A stretch of 64,000 bases of DNA, from the NCBI GenBank assembly GCA_032433765.1, contig JAVIAB010000024.1, forward strand, positions 13,162,578 through 13,226,577. Direction: 5' to 3'. This document shows, piece by piece, positions 10,437 through 21,124 of this stretch. Below the pieces are notes generated by a model. That model did not search any database, was not told the DNA's origin, and saw only the letters and a program-made list of their open reading frames with translations. The stretch is from Megaustenia siamemsis. Taxonomy: Eukaryota > Mollusca > Gastropoda > Stylommatophora > Ariophantidae. The number at the start of each line of letters is the position of its first letter. Position 1 is the stretch's first letter. Made by a program: the position numbers and the translations under genes.

Positions 10437-11445
10437 ACTCATCATCATCAAGTGCCGTCTCTGCAATGAAGGTTGGCTACCATGGGGCGCTATTCTGCTC
10501 TGTCTCTTGCTTTGATGGTGCAGGTTGTCATAGGCTGATTTGTTCATCTTTTTATGTTACTCGACCATGTAAGTCTTGGTCTGCCTCCTACCTCTTTTAC
10601 CTTGTATTTTCCCCTCCAGGACTACTTTTAGTAAACTGTTGTGTCTTTTAACATGGCCCAAAAATCGCATTTGTCTTGTTTGAATTGTGTTTAGTAGTTC
10701 ACTTTTCATTTTTAGTTAGACTTCGTCGTGTATTTTCTTTTCCTTCCATCCAATTCTACCTATTCTTCTATATATCCACATTTCAAAGGCTTCAATTCTC
10801 TGTTCTGTTTTCTTGTCTAATGTCCGTGTTTCTGCACGATATAGGAATATTGGGAAGATGTAACATTTTGCTATTCTTAGTTTTAGCCCTGGTGTTATTT
10901 GTTTTGATGTTAATATGTTCTTCATGGCATTAAAATTACTTTTTGCCATTCCTATTCTTTTGTTTATTTAAGTTGTACATGTTCCATCACTGGTTATAGT
11001 ATGTCCAAGGTAGTTGTAGTTCTGAACTGTCTCCAGGTCTATTCCTTCAATTTTGATATCTTTTTGTTGGTTTTGAGTATTTCCTTTGTTTATGATCATA
11101 GTTTTAGTCTTTTTGATATTCATATCTAGTCCATATTTTTTGCTTATCATGTTTATTTCATTAAGTAATTGTTGTAGATCTTTAGGATTTTCTGCTAGTG
11201 GTACAGTATCATCAGCATATCTTAGGTTATTGATTATCTTTCCATTAATTTGTAGGCCTGGGCGCTCAATGATGTTTTAAAAGATTTGCTCAGTGTATAG
11301 ATTGAACAAGCTTGGTGATAGGATGCATCCCTGTCTTACTCTTCTTTTTATATTAATGTGTGTAGAGTTCTCTTTGTTATTTTTTATTATTGCTGTTTGC
11401 TCCCAGTATAGATTACATATTAGTCGTATGTCCATGTCATCTAGA
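10437..11445 (-). mobile_element. LINE-C relic, longest RT copy
   Basis: The minus strand starts 5' with QGCILSP-like and LFNLYTEQIF (motif B region), then NGKIINNLRYADD (catalytic YADD), ENPKDLQQLLNEINMISKKY, the 60-codon piece at 10968-11150 (YGLDMNIKKTKTMIINKGN, TVQNYNYLGHTITSDGT), AKSNFNAMKNILTSKQITPG, and the C-terminus ending at the GCCGTCTC...ATGATGATG tail on minus. Broken by several frameshifts. Confidence 0.88.
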
Positions 11446-11454
11446 TGTATCTCT

Positions 11455-11805
11455 TTTCATCATAATAATGTGCCATACCGGTTGGCGTAGGTGATCATGT
11501 CCCTCCACAATATTCTATCTACAGTGCATCGTATCAGTTCTATTGTTGACTGTTTTCCATGCTATGACACAAAGCTATCCAGTATTTTCTCTCTTTTTCG
11601 CCCGCGATCTCTCTTTCCTTTTATTTTGCCAGTTGTAACCAAGTATTCCAACTTTCCTCTTCTCATGATGTGCCCGAAAAATGTTGATTGCTTTTTTCTG
11701 ATGTTTAAGAGCTCCCTTTTTGTGTAGGTCCCTTGTATCTCTTTTAGGCATTCTATAAGTTGTTTGTGGTGTACTTTATCAAAAGCTTTGGTGTAGTCTA
11801 TCAAG
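11455..11805 (-). mobile_element. LINE-A relic: RT motif A fused to C-terminus
   Basis: On the minus strand, 11562-11804 is open. It begins MIDYTKAFDKVHHKQLIECL (RT motif A, catalytic Asp in DYTKAFD), passes directly into KRELLNIRKKQSTFFGHIMR and TTGKIKGKRDRG, then the family 3' end at 11455. Everything between motif A and the C-terminal region, including the FADD motif, is absent, so the product would be inactive. Confidence 0.8.
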
Positions 11806-12070
11806 CAGGAATATATTCATTATCAACCGTCAATTCATATATTGTCTCGTCTTGATTACATATTCCCTTTCTTCGACCTGTATATAAATCTGACCTTGCT
11901 TTACATCACAAAATAATCAATAGCGCAGACAAGGCAAGAAAGGTTTTGTGCAACACAAGAGACACTAGCGACATTATGTCTTGAAATAAAGAGGTCCGGA
12001 TGACGTCAGCACTGGGGCATGACTTTTCGTCTATTCATTGGGACTTTTATAATGGAATTTAGAGACTCCG
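11806..12070. other. no recognisable feature
   Basis: Intervening sequence before a 32-bp array. It contains one TGACGTCA palindrome at about 12001 but no other feature I can support. Confidence 0.4.
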
Positions 12071-12270
12071 ATATGTGCACAGCTCTAGTACTTTCAAGTA
12101 GGAAATGTGAACAACTCTCTCGTTGTTTCAAGTCTGAAATGTGCACAGCTCTAGTAGTTTCAAGTCTGAAATGTACACAGCTCTAGTAGTTTCAAGTCTG
12201 AAATGTGCACAGCTCTAGTAGTTTCAACTCTGAAATGTGCACAGCTCTTGTAGTTTCAGAGTCTGAGACG
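12071..12270. repeat. 32-bp minisatellite, ~6 copies
   Basis: Unit GTTTCAAGTCTGAAATGTGC + ACAGCTCTAGTA, tandem with mild divergence at both edges (first units carry GTAGGAAATGTGAACAACTC). Confidence 0.9.
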
Positions 12271-12387
12271 TACACAGTTCATGATCTATTCATGACTTTC
12301 CGCAGAGAAACAGCGAGTCAATGTTCTGATGTTACAAAACGCGCCTCATAAGTCGCGGACATTCTTATGTAGACGTGGATGTCATCG

Positions 12388-12835
12388 TGACTAATGTCAC
12401 GGAGGCTCTTCACGGTAACTCGTTCAATACTAATGTCACGGAGGCTCTTCACGACAACTCGTTCAATACTAATGTCTCGGAGGCTCTTCACGACAACTCG
12501 TTCAATACTAATGTCACGGAGGCACTTCACGGCAACTCGTTCAATACTAATGTCACGGAGGCACTTCACGGCAACTCGTTCAATACTAATGTCACGGAGG
12601 CTCTTCACGGCAACTCGTTCAATACTAATGTCACGGAGGCTCTTCACGGCAACTCGTTCAATACTAATGTCACGGAGGCACTTCACGGCAACTCGTTCAA
12701 TACTAATGTCACGGAGGCTCTTCACGGCAACTCGTTCAATACTAATGTCACGGAGGCTCTTCACGGCAACTCGTTCAATACTAATGTCACGGAGGCACTT
12801 CACGGCAACTCGTTCAATACTAATGTCATCGGGAC
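12388..12835. repeat. 39-bp minisatellite, ~11 copies
   Basis: Unit GGAGGCTCTTCACGGCAACT + CGTTCAATACTAATGTCAC. Because 39 is 13 codons and the unit lacks stops, long frames appear on both strands at once (12375-12884 plus; 12318-12893 minus with a DISIERVAVKSLR 13-mer). Simultaneous openness argues against coding. Units are nearly identical apart from CTCTT/CACTT and a few other changes. Confidence 0.93.
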
Positions 12836-12929
12836 TAATGTCATCGGGGGGAAAGTCTCCATTAACGTCCTCCGAGCTTGCTAACAATGGCACCGTACCA
12901 CTTGTCGACGTATAATATTCTACATAATT

Positions 12930-13570
12930 ATTTGGTTATTTGATTATGCAAGGCCCCGGTATCACTGCAAACGAATTAAAATCAATTTTTTCACAACCGC
13001 CCGTGCCAGCGTAATCATCCGAATTAATATCTCATCTCCCAAACAAAGAAAGGTAACTGTAATCCCCATCGTAGCAGTCTCAGCACACGCCAAAAGACAA
13101 AAGGCGAAACCGCGCAGAAAGTGAACACAGCCAACTGTTCCCTGTCATACGATATCATCATTCATCGTAAACAATTGGAATATCGAAACATGATCAAAAC
13201 GGATGAAGCACACAGTTTACGGTGTGAACAGAGCACATAACTCAATAGCTCCTGCAACAAGCCAGACTTTGAATATGAGGAAACTGCAACAAGGAACACT
13301 TTTCATACATAGCCTTCAATTGTTGCCACCGCCTATCTACAATATACCGGAAGTTCACGTCCTCTTGAAAATGATGATCGTCGTATTTTTTTTTTTTTTT
13401 ATGTATAGCGCTTGATGATGTCAGGCCATCGTTGTTGACTCCAATTCCGAACATATAGACACACAATTAGTCGTCAGATTATCCCCGTCGCACATCAAAC
13501 AACAGACCGTAAGATTACCGTACGGCCGGTCTAGGGATGTACGATGAGCCTTTACGATGACGTTGATGTC
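12930..13570 (-). mobile_element. K retroposon copy
   Basis: On the minus strand this matches the complete K copy at 43.8-44.8 kb over some 600 bp, including AAAAGTGTTCCTTGTTGCAG, the ATGATGATATCGTATGACAG region and the 3' end TGCAGTGATACCGGGGCC. The tail on minus is ATAATCAAATAACCAAATAA, a diverged ATAACYA repeat. A poly-T run at 13386-13400 is private to this copy. The 5' boundary is approximate; no TSD found. Confidence 0.85.
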
Positions 13571-14219
13571 ACCGCGAAGGCCTGAAGAGTAGTAAGATCT
13601 GTTTGACTCGTTGCTGTGTCGATTGTACTTCTCCCCGCGCGGCAATCGCCCCAATGGGACTCTTTACTAAACGTCACTCTTGTGGGCCTAATATGCCACA
13701 AGCCGCCCACACTTCAACAAGGCCTCATTTGACGTAAACAGTCAGGACGCTTGCCTAATTGCACTGTAACTGGATCTAGAACTTTCCTGTATTGAGATAC
13801 AGATTTGACACCCTTGGGCGACCTTTGGCTCGTGCTGGAAGTAGTTTCTTCTTCGCAACTGGCCGGATCACACCTTGTGTTTCTCCGTGAATCGTTAGAC
13901 AGTGCTTCGCAAGCGTTATTGCGCTTAATAACCGACAGCCAGGCGTAGCCATTGTTAATGTAAATAAAACATTTTAAGAAATTGAAGTTGTAGGTCAAGG
14001 GTACCAGACTGTGTGGACGAAATATGTAAAATAAATAAGACAAGACAACGTAGGTCGTGACTGTCAACAGAAAATTTGGGTGTGTAAAGAAATAAAAAAT
14101 ATATATAATTACTCGTATTAGACATATAGACGGATTGGCCAGCATATTAAACGACTCACTTGGATACAAGCAACGAGTTAAGCAGAAATTCCAAGATTCA
14201 CATTTTAGCAGAGCAATTA
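13571..14219. other. single-copy region with a weak minus-strand frame
   Basis: Contains a 151-codon open frame (minus, 13714-14169). Its N-terminal half is hydrophobic and AT-driven (YIFYFFTHPNFLL), while its C-terminal half is polar with SNDSRRNTRCDPASCEEETT. No family recognised and no splice-site support, so I regard it as probably fortuitous. Confidence 0.3.
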
Positions 14220-14622
14220 TAATACATTATTTTTACACATAGATTCCTTCGTGATTGTCCACTTGATACATTATTTTTACACATAGATTCCTTCGTGATT
14301 GTCCACTTGATACATTATTTTTACACATAGATTCCTTCGTGATTGTCCACTTGATACATTATTTTTACACATAGATTCCTTCGTGATTGTCCACTTGATA
14401 CATTATTTTTACACTTAGATTCCTTCGTGATTGTCCACTTGATACAGTATTTGTACACTTAGATTCCTTCGTGATTGTTCACTTGATACATTATTTGTAC
14501 ACTTAGATTCCTTCGTGATTGTTCACTTGATACATTATTTGTACACTTAGATTCCTTCGTGATTGTTCACTTGAAAAATTATTTGTACACTTATATTCCT
14601 TCGTGATTATCCACTTGACGCG
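14220..14622. repeat. 44-bp minisatellite, ~9 copies
   Basis: Unit TTCGTGATTGTCCACTTGAT + ACATTATTTTTACACATAGATTCC. Anchors at 14248 and 14292 give 44 bp. There is a directional gradient of variants: ACACAT units on the left, then ACACTT, then GTTCAC/TTTGTACAC on the right. Confidence 0.95.
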
Positions 14623-14864
14623 AAGGAGATGAATTTTCATGACGAAAGTCGGGACATGGTGTATGGAGATTCTGTGCTGCCCAGAACTCCCCTTCTTACT
14701 CGTCATATCGTTCACAAGGAACAAACGTGTCCTACATTTGGTAACAATTTGACTGCAGCAGATGCTGGAAAAGACTTTCCACAGATCACTAACTACCATA
14801 AGATCTCTGCTCTGGATTGTTAAGGTTGGATTTTCTCCCCCTGCCTGTGGCTCTTCTAAGAAGC

Positions 14865-14904
<40 letters not shown>

Positions 14905-15079
14905 AGATACAAACTTGATGCTCTCAATAACGTATTGCAATTGTTAAAGATATTAACTGTGTTGTGTTTTGTGAATAGTTACACAAGTCATGTTAACAAT
15001 GGCATGCTATTACAGAATGATGTACGTTGATTATATAGAATCATGTATACACATGCAAGTGATTTAACATTATCTGGCA
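14623..15079. other. no firm feature; includes (TA)n at 14866-14901
   Basis: GC-richer stretch 14623-14865 is open on both strands (64 codons plus, part of 145 minus) but gives no recognisable protein. A TA microsatellite follows, then AT-rich sequence up to a LINE-A2 relic. Confidence 0.4.
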
Positions 15080-15425
15080 GGTTTGAGAATACCATGAACA
15101 GCTAAGAAGAGTAATGCAAATGTTCTGAAAGAGGTCAAAGCAAAAAGAGAGCTAATTTCCAATATTAAGAAGAAACAATCACCATTTTTGGCCATCTAAT
15201 GAGAAGAGAACAACTGGAATATATTGTAACAAATGGAAAAAATTGAGGGACGAAGAGATAGAGGGAAACAAAGAGAAAAGATACCAGACAGCTTAAGAGA
15301 ATGGCTTGGCAGAAGATCAACAACAGAAATGATAAATAACTGTCGAGATCGAAAGTTGTGGAGAGACATGATCATCTACGTCAGCAAGCCCGGTACTTGA
15401 TGAGGATGATGACGATGATGATAGG
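15080..15425 (+). mobile_element. LINE-A2 relic, C-terminal end
   Basis: Begins at LRIP.TAKKSNANVLKEVKAK, then a frameshift, then EQLEYIVT, GRRDRGKQREK, DSLREWLGRRSTTEMINN and CRDRKLWRDMI, ending with GATGAGGATGATGACGATGA. LINE-A2 is a sister of LINE-A with a distinct C-terminus (REWLGRR against SWHGKQ). Confidence 0.83.
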
Positions 15426-15901
15426 TCTGGAAGAGTGTCCACACGATGGTGTTGTTAACTTTCACATAATCCTAGTCAGCTCGTTAATGGTTACAGCAAA
15501 CTGCATTTTTTTTTAACCTTTTGGCCCATGACATCATATTGTGGAAACATTTATGTGCACCGAGTTTCTATTCCCCATTGATCCCTCCATGGCTGGCAGG
15601 CTGTTATAAACAAAATAGTCTGTTCACGTAGCCATCACATAAATAAGCTTACGATCTTCGGCTTTTTGAGTAAACAGTCAGCTAATTGGGTCTCTGTTCG
15701 CTCTCAGCTCAGGTCATGCCTTGCATCCCAGTCCCCACTGAGATGTGTGTGTATGTACGAATACAACAAATTGAAAGTGATGATTATATCCGACCTGTTT
15801 TTATTGTTTTCATGAAATCTGTATACTTTCTTAGCTTGCCAGATTTTTTAATGGAATAGTGGCGGTAAGTAACGTATCATTTAAGTGATATAGATATGCA
15901 T
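15426..15901. other. no recognisable feature
   Basis: Single-copy-looking sequence between LINE-A2 and a K insertion. No supported gene or repeat. Confidence 0.45.
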
Positions 15902-15912
15902 AAGAGCACATT

Positions 15913-16333
15913 GATGACTTCCGGTCAAAATGGCGGATAGGCGACATGAACCGTTGAGGCAATATCTGAAAAGTGTTCCTTGTTGAAGTGTCCTATTATT
16001 GAAGTCCGGCTTGCTGCCGGAGTTATTGAGTTTAGTGCGCTGTGCACACAGAGAGCTATGGTGTTTCTATATTCAGATTTCTTACGATGAATGTTGATAT
16101 CGTATAACGAGGGACAGTTCAGCTGCCTTCACTTTCGGTGCCATTTGACCTTATGTCTTCTGACGTGTGCTGTAGCGGCTATGATGGAGACTGCAGTTGC
16201 CTTTCTTAGTTTGGATATTCATTGAGATTTTAATTCAGATGATTCCACTGGCACGGGCTGTTGAGCAATTGTGGATTTTCATTCGTTTGCAGTGATACCG
16301 GGGCTTTCGAATAACTATAACTATAATAACTAT
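15913..16333 (+). mobile_element. K retroposon, short 421-bp form with TSD
   Basis: Starts GATGACTTCCGGTCAAAATG immediately followed by GCGG, continues through AAAAGTGTTCCTTGTTGAAG, and ends GCAGTGATACCGGGGC + TTTCG + (ATAACTATAACT...) tail. Bounded by AAGAGCACATT (15902-15912) and AAGGGCACATT (16334-16344), an 11-bp TSD with one mismatch. No coding frame. The 5' end carries ETS-like (CTTCCGG) and ATGGCGG motifs. Confidence 0.85.
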
Positions 16334-16518
16334 AAGGGCACATTACATTTATGCCAGTTACAATACATTGGTATGTTGTGTTGCATCGATCTAAAGTAAC
16401 ATCTATACATGCACGACTAGGACAGCTCCAAGTTGATGAATTAAAATGCTCAGGTAGAGAAACAAACAAGAAACAAGAATGACACTCTCGCGTTGTGCTT
16501 AACACTTACACCCTCAAT

Positions 16519-17470
16519 CTGATGTTAGTGTAAAAGTGACATTTTAGAGATGTCATAGTGAAAGATGGGAGCCGCGATAGCTCAGTGGTTAGTGAACTGG
16601 ACTACAAAGGACAAGAGGCAGGGTTCGATCCCAACCGACGGCTTACGGTTCACCCAGCCTTTAATGGGTACCGAAATTTTCTGGGAAAGTAAAGCGGAAC
16701 TGGCGTAATACCGACCACATTACCCCAAAAATCAAGTTCAAGGGTATATAACATGTATGGTAACTAACACCCATTCCCTATACGCCACTTGGCGTGACAG
16801 CGGCACTTTACTTGTTTATAGTGAAGCATGGTAGATATGTGGGGCCCTACTACAATGCCCAGACGATGTCAGTGTAAAAGTGAGAGATATCATAGTGAAG
16901 GATGGTAGATATGTGGAGCCCTACTATAAAGCCCAGACGGTGTCAGTGTAAAAGTGAGAGATATCATAGTGAAGGATGGTAGATATGTGGGGCCCTACTA
17001 CAATGCCCAGACGGTGTCAGTGTAAAAGTGAGAGATATCATAGTGAAGGATGGTAGATATGTGGAGCCCTACTATAAAGCCCAGACGATGTCAGTGTAAA
17101 AGTGAGAGATGTCATAGTGAAGGATGGTAGATATGTGGAGCCCTACTATAAAGCCCAGACGATGTCAGTGTAAAAGTGAGAGATATCATAGTGAAGGATG
17201 GTAGATATGTGGAGCCCTACTATAAAGCCCAGACGATGTCAGTGTAAAAGTGAGAGATATCATAGTGAAGGATGGTAGATATGTGGAGCCCTACTATAAA
17301 GCCCAGACGATGTCAGTGTAAAAGTGAGAGATGTCATAGTGAAGGATGGTAGATATGTGGAGCCCTGCATCCAAAGTCCAGACGATGTCAGTGTAAAAGT
17401 GAGAGATGTCATAGTGAAGGATGGTAGATATGTGGAGCCCTGCATCCAAAGTCCAGACGATGTCAGTGAG
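16519..17470. repeat. 74-bp minisatellite, ~9 copies, with SINE1 in its first unit
   Basis: Unit GATGTCAGTGTAAAAGTGAG + AGATATCATAGTGAAGGATG + GTAGATATGTGGAGCCC + TACTATAAAGCCCAGAC. Anchors at 16865 and 16939 give 74 bp. The first unit is split by SINE1 (16569-16817). Two final units carry a GCATCCAAAGTC variant that is locally amplified. Confidence 0.93.
16569..16817 (+). mobile_element. SINE1, full length, inserted in minisatellite
   Basis: Complete head GAGCCGCGATAGCTCAGTGG and B-box GGTTCGATCCC, a body with small changes, and the 3' hairpin ACGCCACTTGGCGT. Flanks ATAGTGAAAGATGG (16555-16568) and ATAGTGAAGCATGG (16818-16831) form a 14-bp TSD with two mismatches, and they are array-unit sequence. 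Confidence 0.92.
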
Positions 17471-18320
17471 GACTTGTGTTGCTGTTCTACAAACCGCCAC
17501 AAAGTGTTACGTCCAGTTGTCGGGTTATGACCAAGGGCAGAATTAGAAGACATCAATTGACCGATAAATAGAAAACTCTATATTCCAAGCTTTGCGATAG
17601 GAGGTAATATGTTCATCAGAAACAAACCGTCCAGAAGCAAGTGCTTTGGCCGTTTAGCTTATCGATTTTTCTATGGAAGGTGGGTCTGCCTAGGTTATGA
17701 CTCCCCACTGTCCACCTTCTGCTGCATCGAACCTGACGGCTCACACTATACTCGGCATATAATAACTACATTTAACCTGCGCAACATTTCTGAACGAAAC
17801 CACTATCCATACTGTGTCTGACACGACTATCATAGCTTTAACCGTTCATATCGAGTCCTCTTCGTGGTAACATAAGTCTAAAATGGCTTGCTACTCTGCG
17901 CGACGTCTTTTATATATTAACAGCTCTGCTTCTTACTAGGGAATAAATCGGTAAGGTGGGGATTGATCAGTAGCTGATAACAGGTGAATAAAAAACACCG
18001 GGCTGGGAACGCCACTCCAATAAACTCTAGTTACTGTAAACATGGTGTGTAGATCAGGCGTGGTCGATGATGTAACTTCTTATCACCTTATCGTCGGAGC
18101 CTCGGATATTCAGGGAATGTCAATGTACCTGTGACGTCAGTGGGAGTCAGAAGTGGTCGGCCTGTAAATGGAGGTACTCCAATTGTCTGAGCCTCGGATT
18201 ATTCTGGGATTGGTGATATGTCCCAGCTTCGTCGGAACCAGCATGATGCTCTTTCAACAGACTCAGTATCACCCTGCTCTTCATTAATTAACACATAACA
18301 TGTAAATATATATTATATAT
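17471..18320. other. no recognisable feature
   Basis: Mostly single-copy-looking DNA. An open frame of 70 codons at 17609-17821 (plus, from ATG) matches no known family. A phrase GAGCCTCGGATATTC / GAGCCTCGGATTATTC recurs at ~18098 and ~18187, hinting at an old local duplication. Confidence 0.4.
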
Positions 18321-18321
18321 C

Positions 18322-19175
18322 ATAGTGCAACATTTCAAATACTTGGGCACAATAATAACATCAGATGGGAGATGCACCACAGAAATAAAAAGCAGAATAG
18401 CTCAGGCCAAAATAGCATTTCAGAAAATGTAAAATATATTATGCAACAAATCTATGTCAATAAAAATGAGAAAGAGAGTTCATCGGTGCTATATAGAACC
18501 AATTCTGACCTACGGAAGCGAATCATGGACAGTAGACAAACAAATGAAAAGACGATTACAGGCCATAGAGATGGGATTTCTCAGAAGAATGTTGAAAGTT
18601 CCCTGGACATCTAAAAAGACCAATGAGGAAGCTCTCAAAGAGGCCAACACTAAAAGGCAGCTCTTAAAAAACATCAGAAAGAAGCAATCAACATTTTTCG
18701 GGCACATCATGAGAAGAGGAAAGTTGGAATACAACTGGCAAAATAAAAGGAAAGAGAGATTGCGGGCGACAAGGAGAGAAAATACTGGATAGCTTGGTGT
18801 CATGGGAGCCGCGATAGCTCAGTGGTTAGTGAACTGGACTACCACGGACAAGGGGTAGGATTCGATCCCAATCGACGGCTTCCGGGTTCACCCAGCCTTA
18901 AATGTTTACCGGATTTTTTTCTCGGAAACTAAAGCAGCACGGGCGTAATACTGACCACATTACCCCAAAAAGCATGTACTGAAGGTCTGTAAAATTTAGG
19001 GTCACTAACACCATATTTCCCTATACGCCACTTGGCGTGACGGGGTACGTTACTTTACTTTACTTGGTGTCATGGCATGGAAAACAGTCAACAACAGAAC
19101 TGATACGATGCACTGTAGATAGAAGATTATGGAGGGACATGATCACCTACGCCAACCGGTATGGCACACGATGAT
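18322..19175 (+). mobile_element. LINE-A relic split by SINE1
   Basis: Starts at the VQHFKYLGTIITSDGRCTTE region (partly frameshifted), continues KMRKRVHRCYIEPILTYGSE, SWTVDKQMKRR, GFLRRMLKVPWTSKKTNEEA and NIRKKQSTFFGHIMRRGKLE, and is interrupted after the RENTG region by SINE1 (18806-19062). It resumes at TGTCATGGCATGG and ends ANRYGT + GATGAT. The open segment is 18454-18792. A 14-bp deletion removes YLVTTG. Confidence 0.9.
18806..19062 (+). mobile_element. SINE1, full length, perfect 13-bp TSD
   Basis: Complete element from GAGCCGCG to a TACTTTACTTTA tail. Flanked by identical CTTGGTGTCATGG at 18793-18805 and 19063-19075, which is LINE-A sequence. The cleanest SINE1 boundary pair in the window; it defines the element as ~257 bp. 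Confidence 0.97.
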
Positions 19176-19319
19176 ATCAGAGTATACAAAAAGGGAAATG
19201 TGTTTCTCCAAATAAAAAGTTCTATCATTTCAGATTGAGCATTTTGCAAAGCAAGTAAGTGATAGGTTCTATAAATATCGTGAATAAAAGAAAAACTAAA
19301 ATTGTGTAAATAAGAAATC

Positions 19320-19700
19320 ATCATCAAGTACCGTGCCTGCTAGCGTAAGTGATCATGTCTCTAAACAACTTTCAATCTCGACAGTTATTTATCATTTCCG
19401 TTTTTTACCTTCTGCCATGGCATTCTCTTAAGCTGTTTGGTATCTTCTCTTTTTGCTTCCCTCTATCTCTTCGTCCCTCAATTTTCCCAGTTGTTACAAT
19501 ATATTCCAGCTGTTCCCTTCTCATTACATGGCCAAAAAAATGATGATTGTTTCTTCCTAATATTGGAAATTAGCTCTTTTTTGCTTTGGCCTCTTTCAGA
19601 ACGTTTTCGTTACTCGTCTTAACTGTCCATGGTATTCCCAACATTCTTCTGTAAAACCACATTTCTACAGCCTTAAACGATCATGATTTTCTTGTCTGTT
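19320..19700 (-). mobile_element. LINE-A2 relic, C-terminal end
   Basis: The minus strand reads the LINE-A2 3' end (ASRHGT-like terminus with CATCATCAAG tail on plus), SLREWHGRR-like, the GRR.RGKQ block, FGHVMRREQLEYI, SNIRKKQSSFF and FYRRMLGIPWT regions, with stops. Diverged from the 24-kb and 37-kb copies. Confidence 0.82.
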
Positions 19701-20087
19701 GTTCTATAAATAATGACATAAAAAAAAAACACTAAGAAATAAAGAAATACTAAACGTGAGTAAGTAAATAAAACAGTAAATATAATTTGTTACATAATCG
19801 ATTAACATGTGTCATTAACGACGTTTTGATACGCACCAATCACCAGAAATGTTGGGTGTCTGTGATGAGAGGGTACTCAATTTTGGAGATTTTTTTTTTT
19901 TAAAGAAGAAAGTGGTATGGTGACAGCATTACGTGGTAATGGACAAAACAAAAATCACCGTTTCGGCAAAGCAGGCCTTCTGCTGGAACAACAAATAACA
20001 CAAAATAATCTCCTCACATCTTGGTGGATCTTGAAGTTTTTACTCTTTTATCTTCTGGAGCATCTAGAAATCGCTTCAAAGTTACAC
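19701..20087. other. no recognisable feature
   Basis: AT-rich sequence with A/T homopolymers (near 19730 and 19893) up to the start of a 25-bp array. No gene or known repeat. Confidence 0.45.
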
Positions 20088-20664
20088 TATTTGTACATTC
20101 ATTTTTGTACAATATTTGTACATTCATTTTTGTATACTATTTGTACATTCATTTTTGTACAATATTTGTACATTCATTTGTGTACACTATTTGTACATTC
20201 ATTTGTGTACACTATTTGTACATTATTTTTTGTACACTATTTGTACATTAATTTTTGTATAATATTTGTACATTCATTTTTGTACACTATTTGTACATTC
20301 ATTTTTGTACACTATTTGTACAATTCACTTTTGTACACTATTTGTACAATTCATTTTTGCACACTATTTGTACATTCATTTTTGTACACTATATATACAT
20401 TCATTTTTGTACACTATTTGTACATTCATTTGTGTACACTATTTGTACATTCATTTTTGTACACTATTTGTGCATTCATTTGTGTACACTATTTGTACAT
20501 TCATTTTTTGTACACTATTTGTACATTCATTTTTGTACACTATTTGTACATTCATTTTTGTACACTATGTGTACATTCATTTTTGTACACTATTTGTACA
20601 TTCATTTTTGTACACTATTTGTACATTCATTTTTGTACACTATTTGTACATTCATTTTTGTACA
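20088..20664. repeat. 25-bp minisatellite, ~23 copies, two TGTACA palindromes per unit
   Basis: Unit CATTCATTTTTGTACACTAT + TTGTA. Each unit contains the self-complementary TGTACA twice. Open frames of 142-259 codons cross it in all three plus frames because the unit has no stop; they are repeat artefacts. Confidence 0.95.
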
Positions 20665-21124
20665 TCATCATCAAGTGCTGTAAGTGCTTGTGTTGATGAC
20701 CATGTGACTGCATGTTTGTTGCCTCTGCAGTAACTTATCAACTCAGCCTTTTACTCTTGCATGACGTCATTCACTTAAGTAGTTTAGTATAAGCTATTGC
20801 CATCTCCCGTGCCTTTCCTCGATATTTTAAGTTGACACTAATGACACCTCTTCTTTTCTCTTTACAGCCCCAACTAATGAAACATTGCCTTTTTGACCGG
20901 ATATTCATTATTAAATCTGCTTTTGTTATAGTCTCTTTTACCACATTCACATATTGTCTTTACCAATCATTTCTTAAACTTATTTTTCTAAAAAAAAACG
21001 TTTTCTCCTCTATTCACCTTCATTGCCATATTTTTATGCTCACGTCAGCTTGTAAAAATCACTCCGGACTGCATTGAACACCCTTCTATTTGTTACAATG
21101 ATATATTCGGATTCCATAAATACA
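20665..21124. other. unassigned; possible LINE 3' edge at left
   Basis: Starts with CATCATCATCAAGTGCTG, which resembles the reversed tail of the LINE families, but the following sequence does not match LINE-A, B or C. The remainder is AT-rich with no coding signal. Confidence 0.35.

Noticed and set aside
13714..14169. 151-codon minus-strand frame as a host gene
   Set aside because: No homology recognised, AT-driven hydrophobic half, no splice or promoter evidence; kept only as a weak note.
19917..20733. Overlapping plus-strand frames up to 259 codons (HFCTLFVHSFLYTICTF type)
   Set aside because: Hydrophobic text in all three frames of the 25-bp array, so not a membrane protein.
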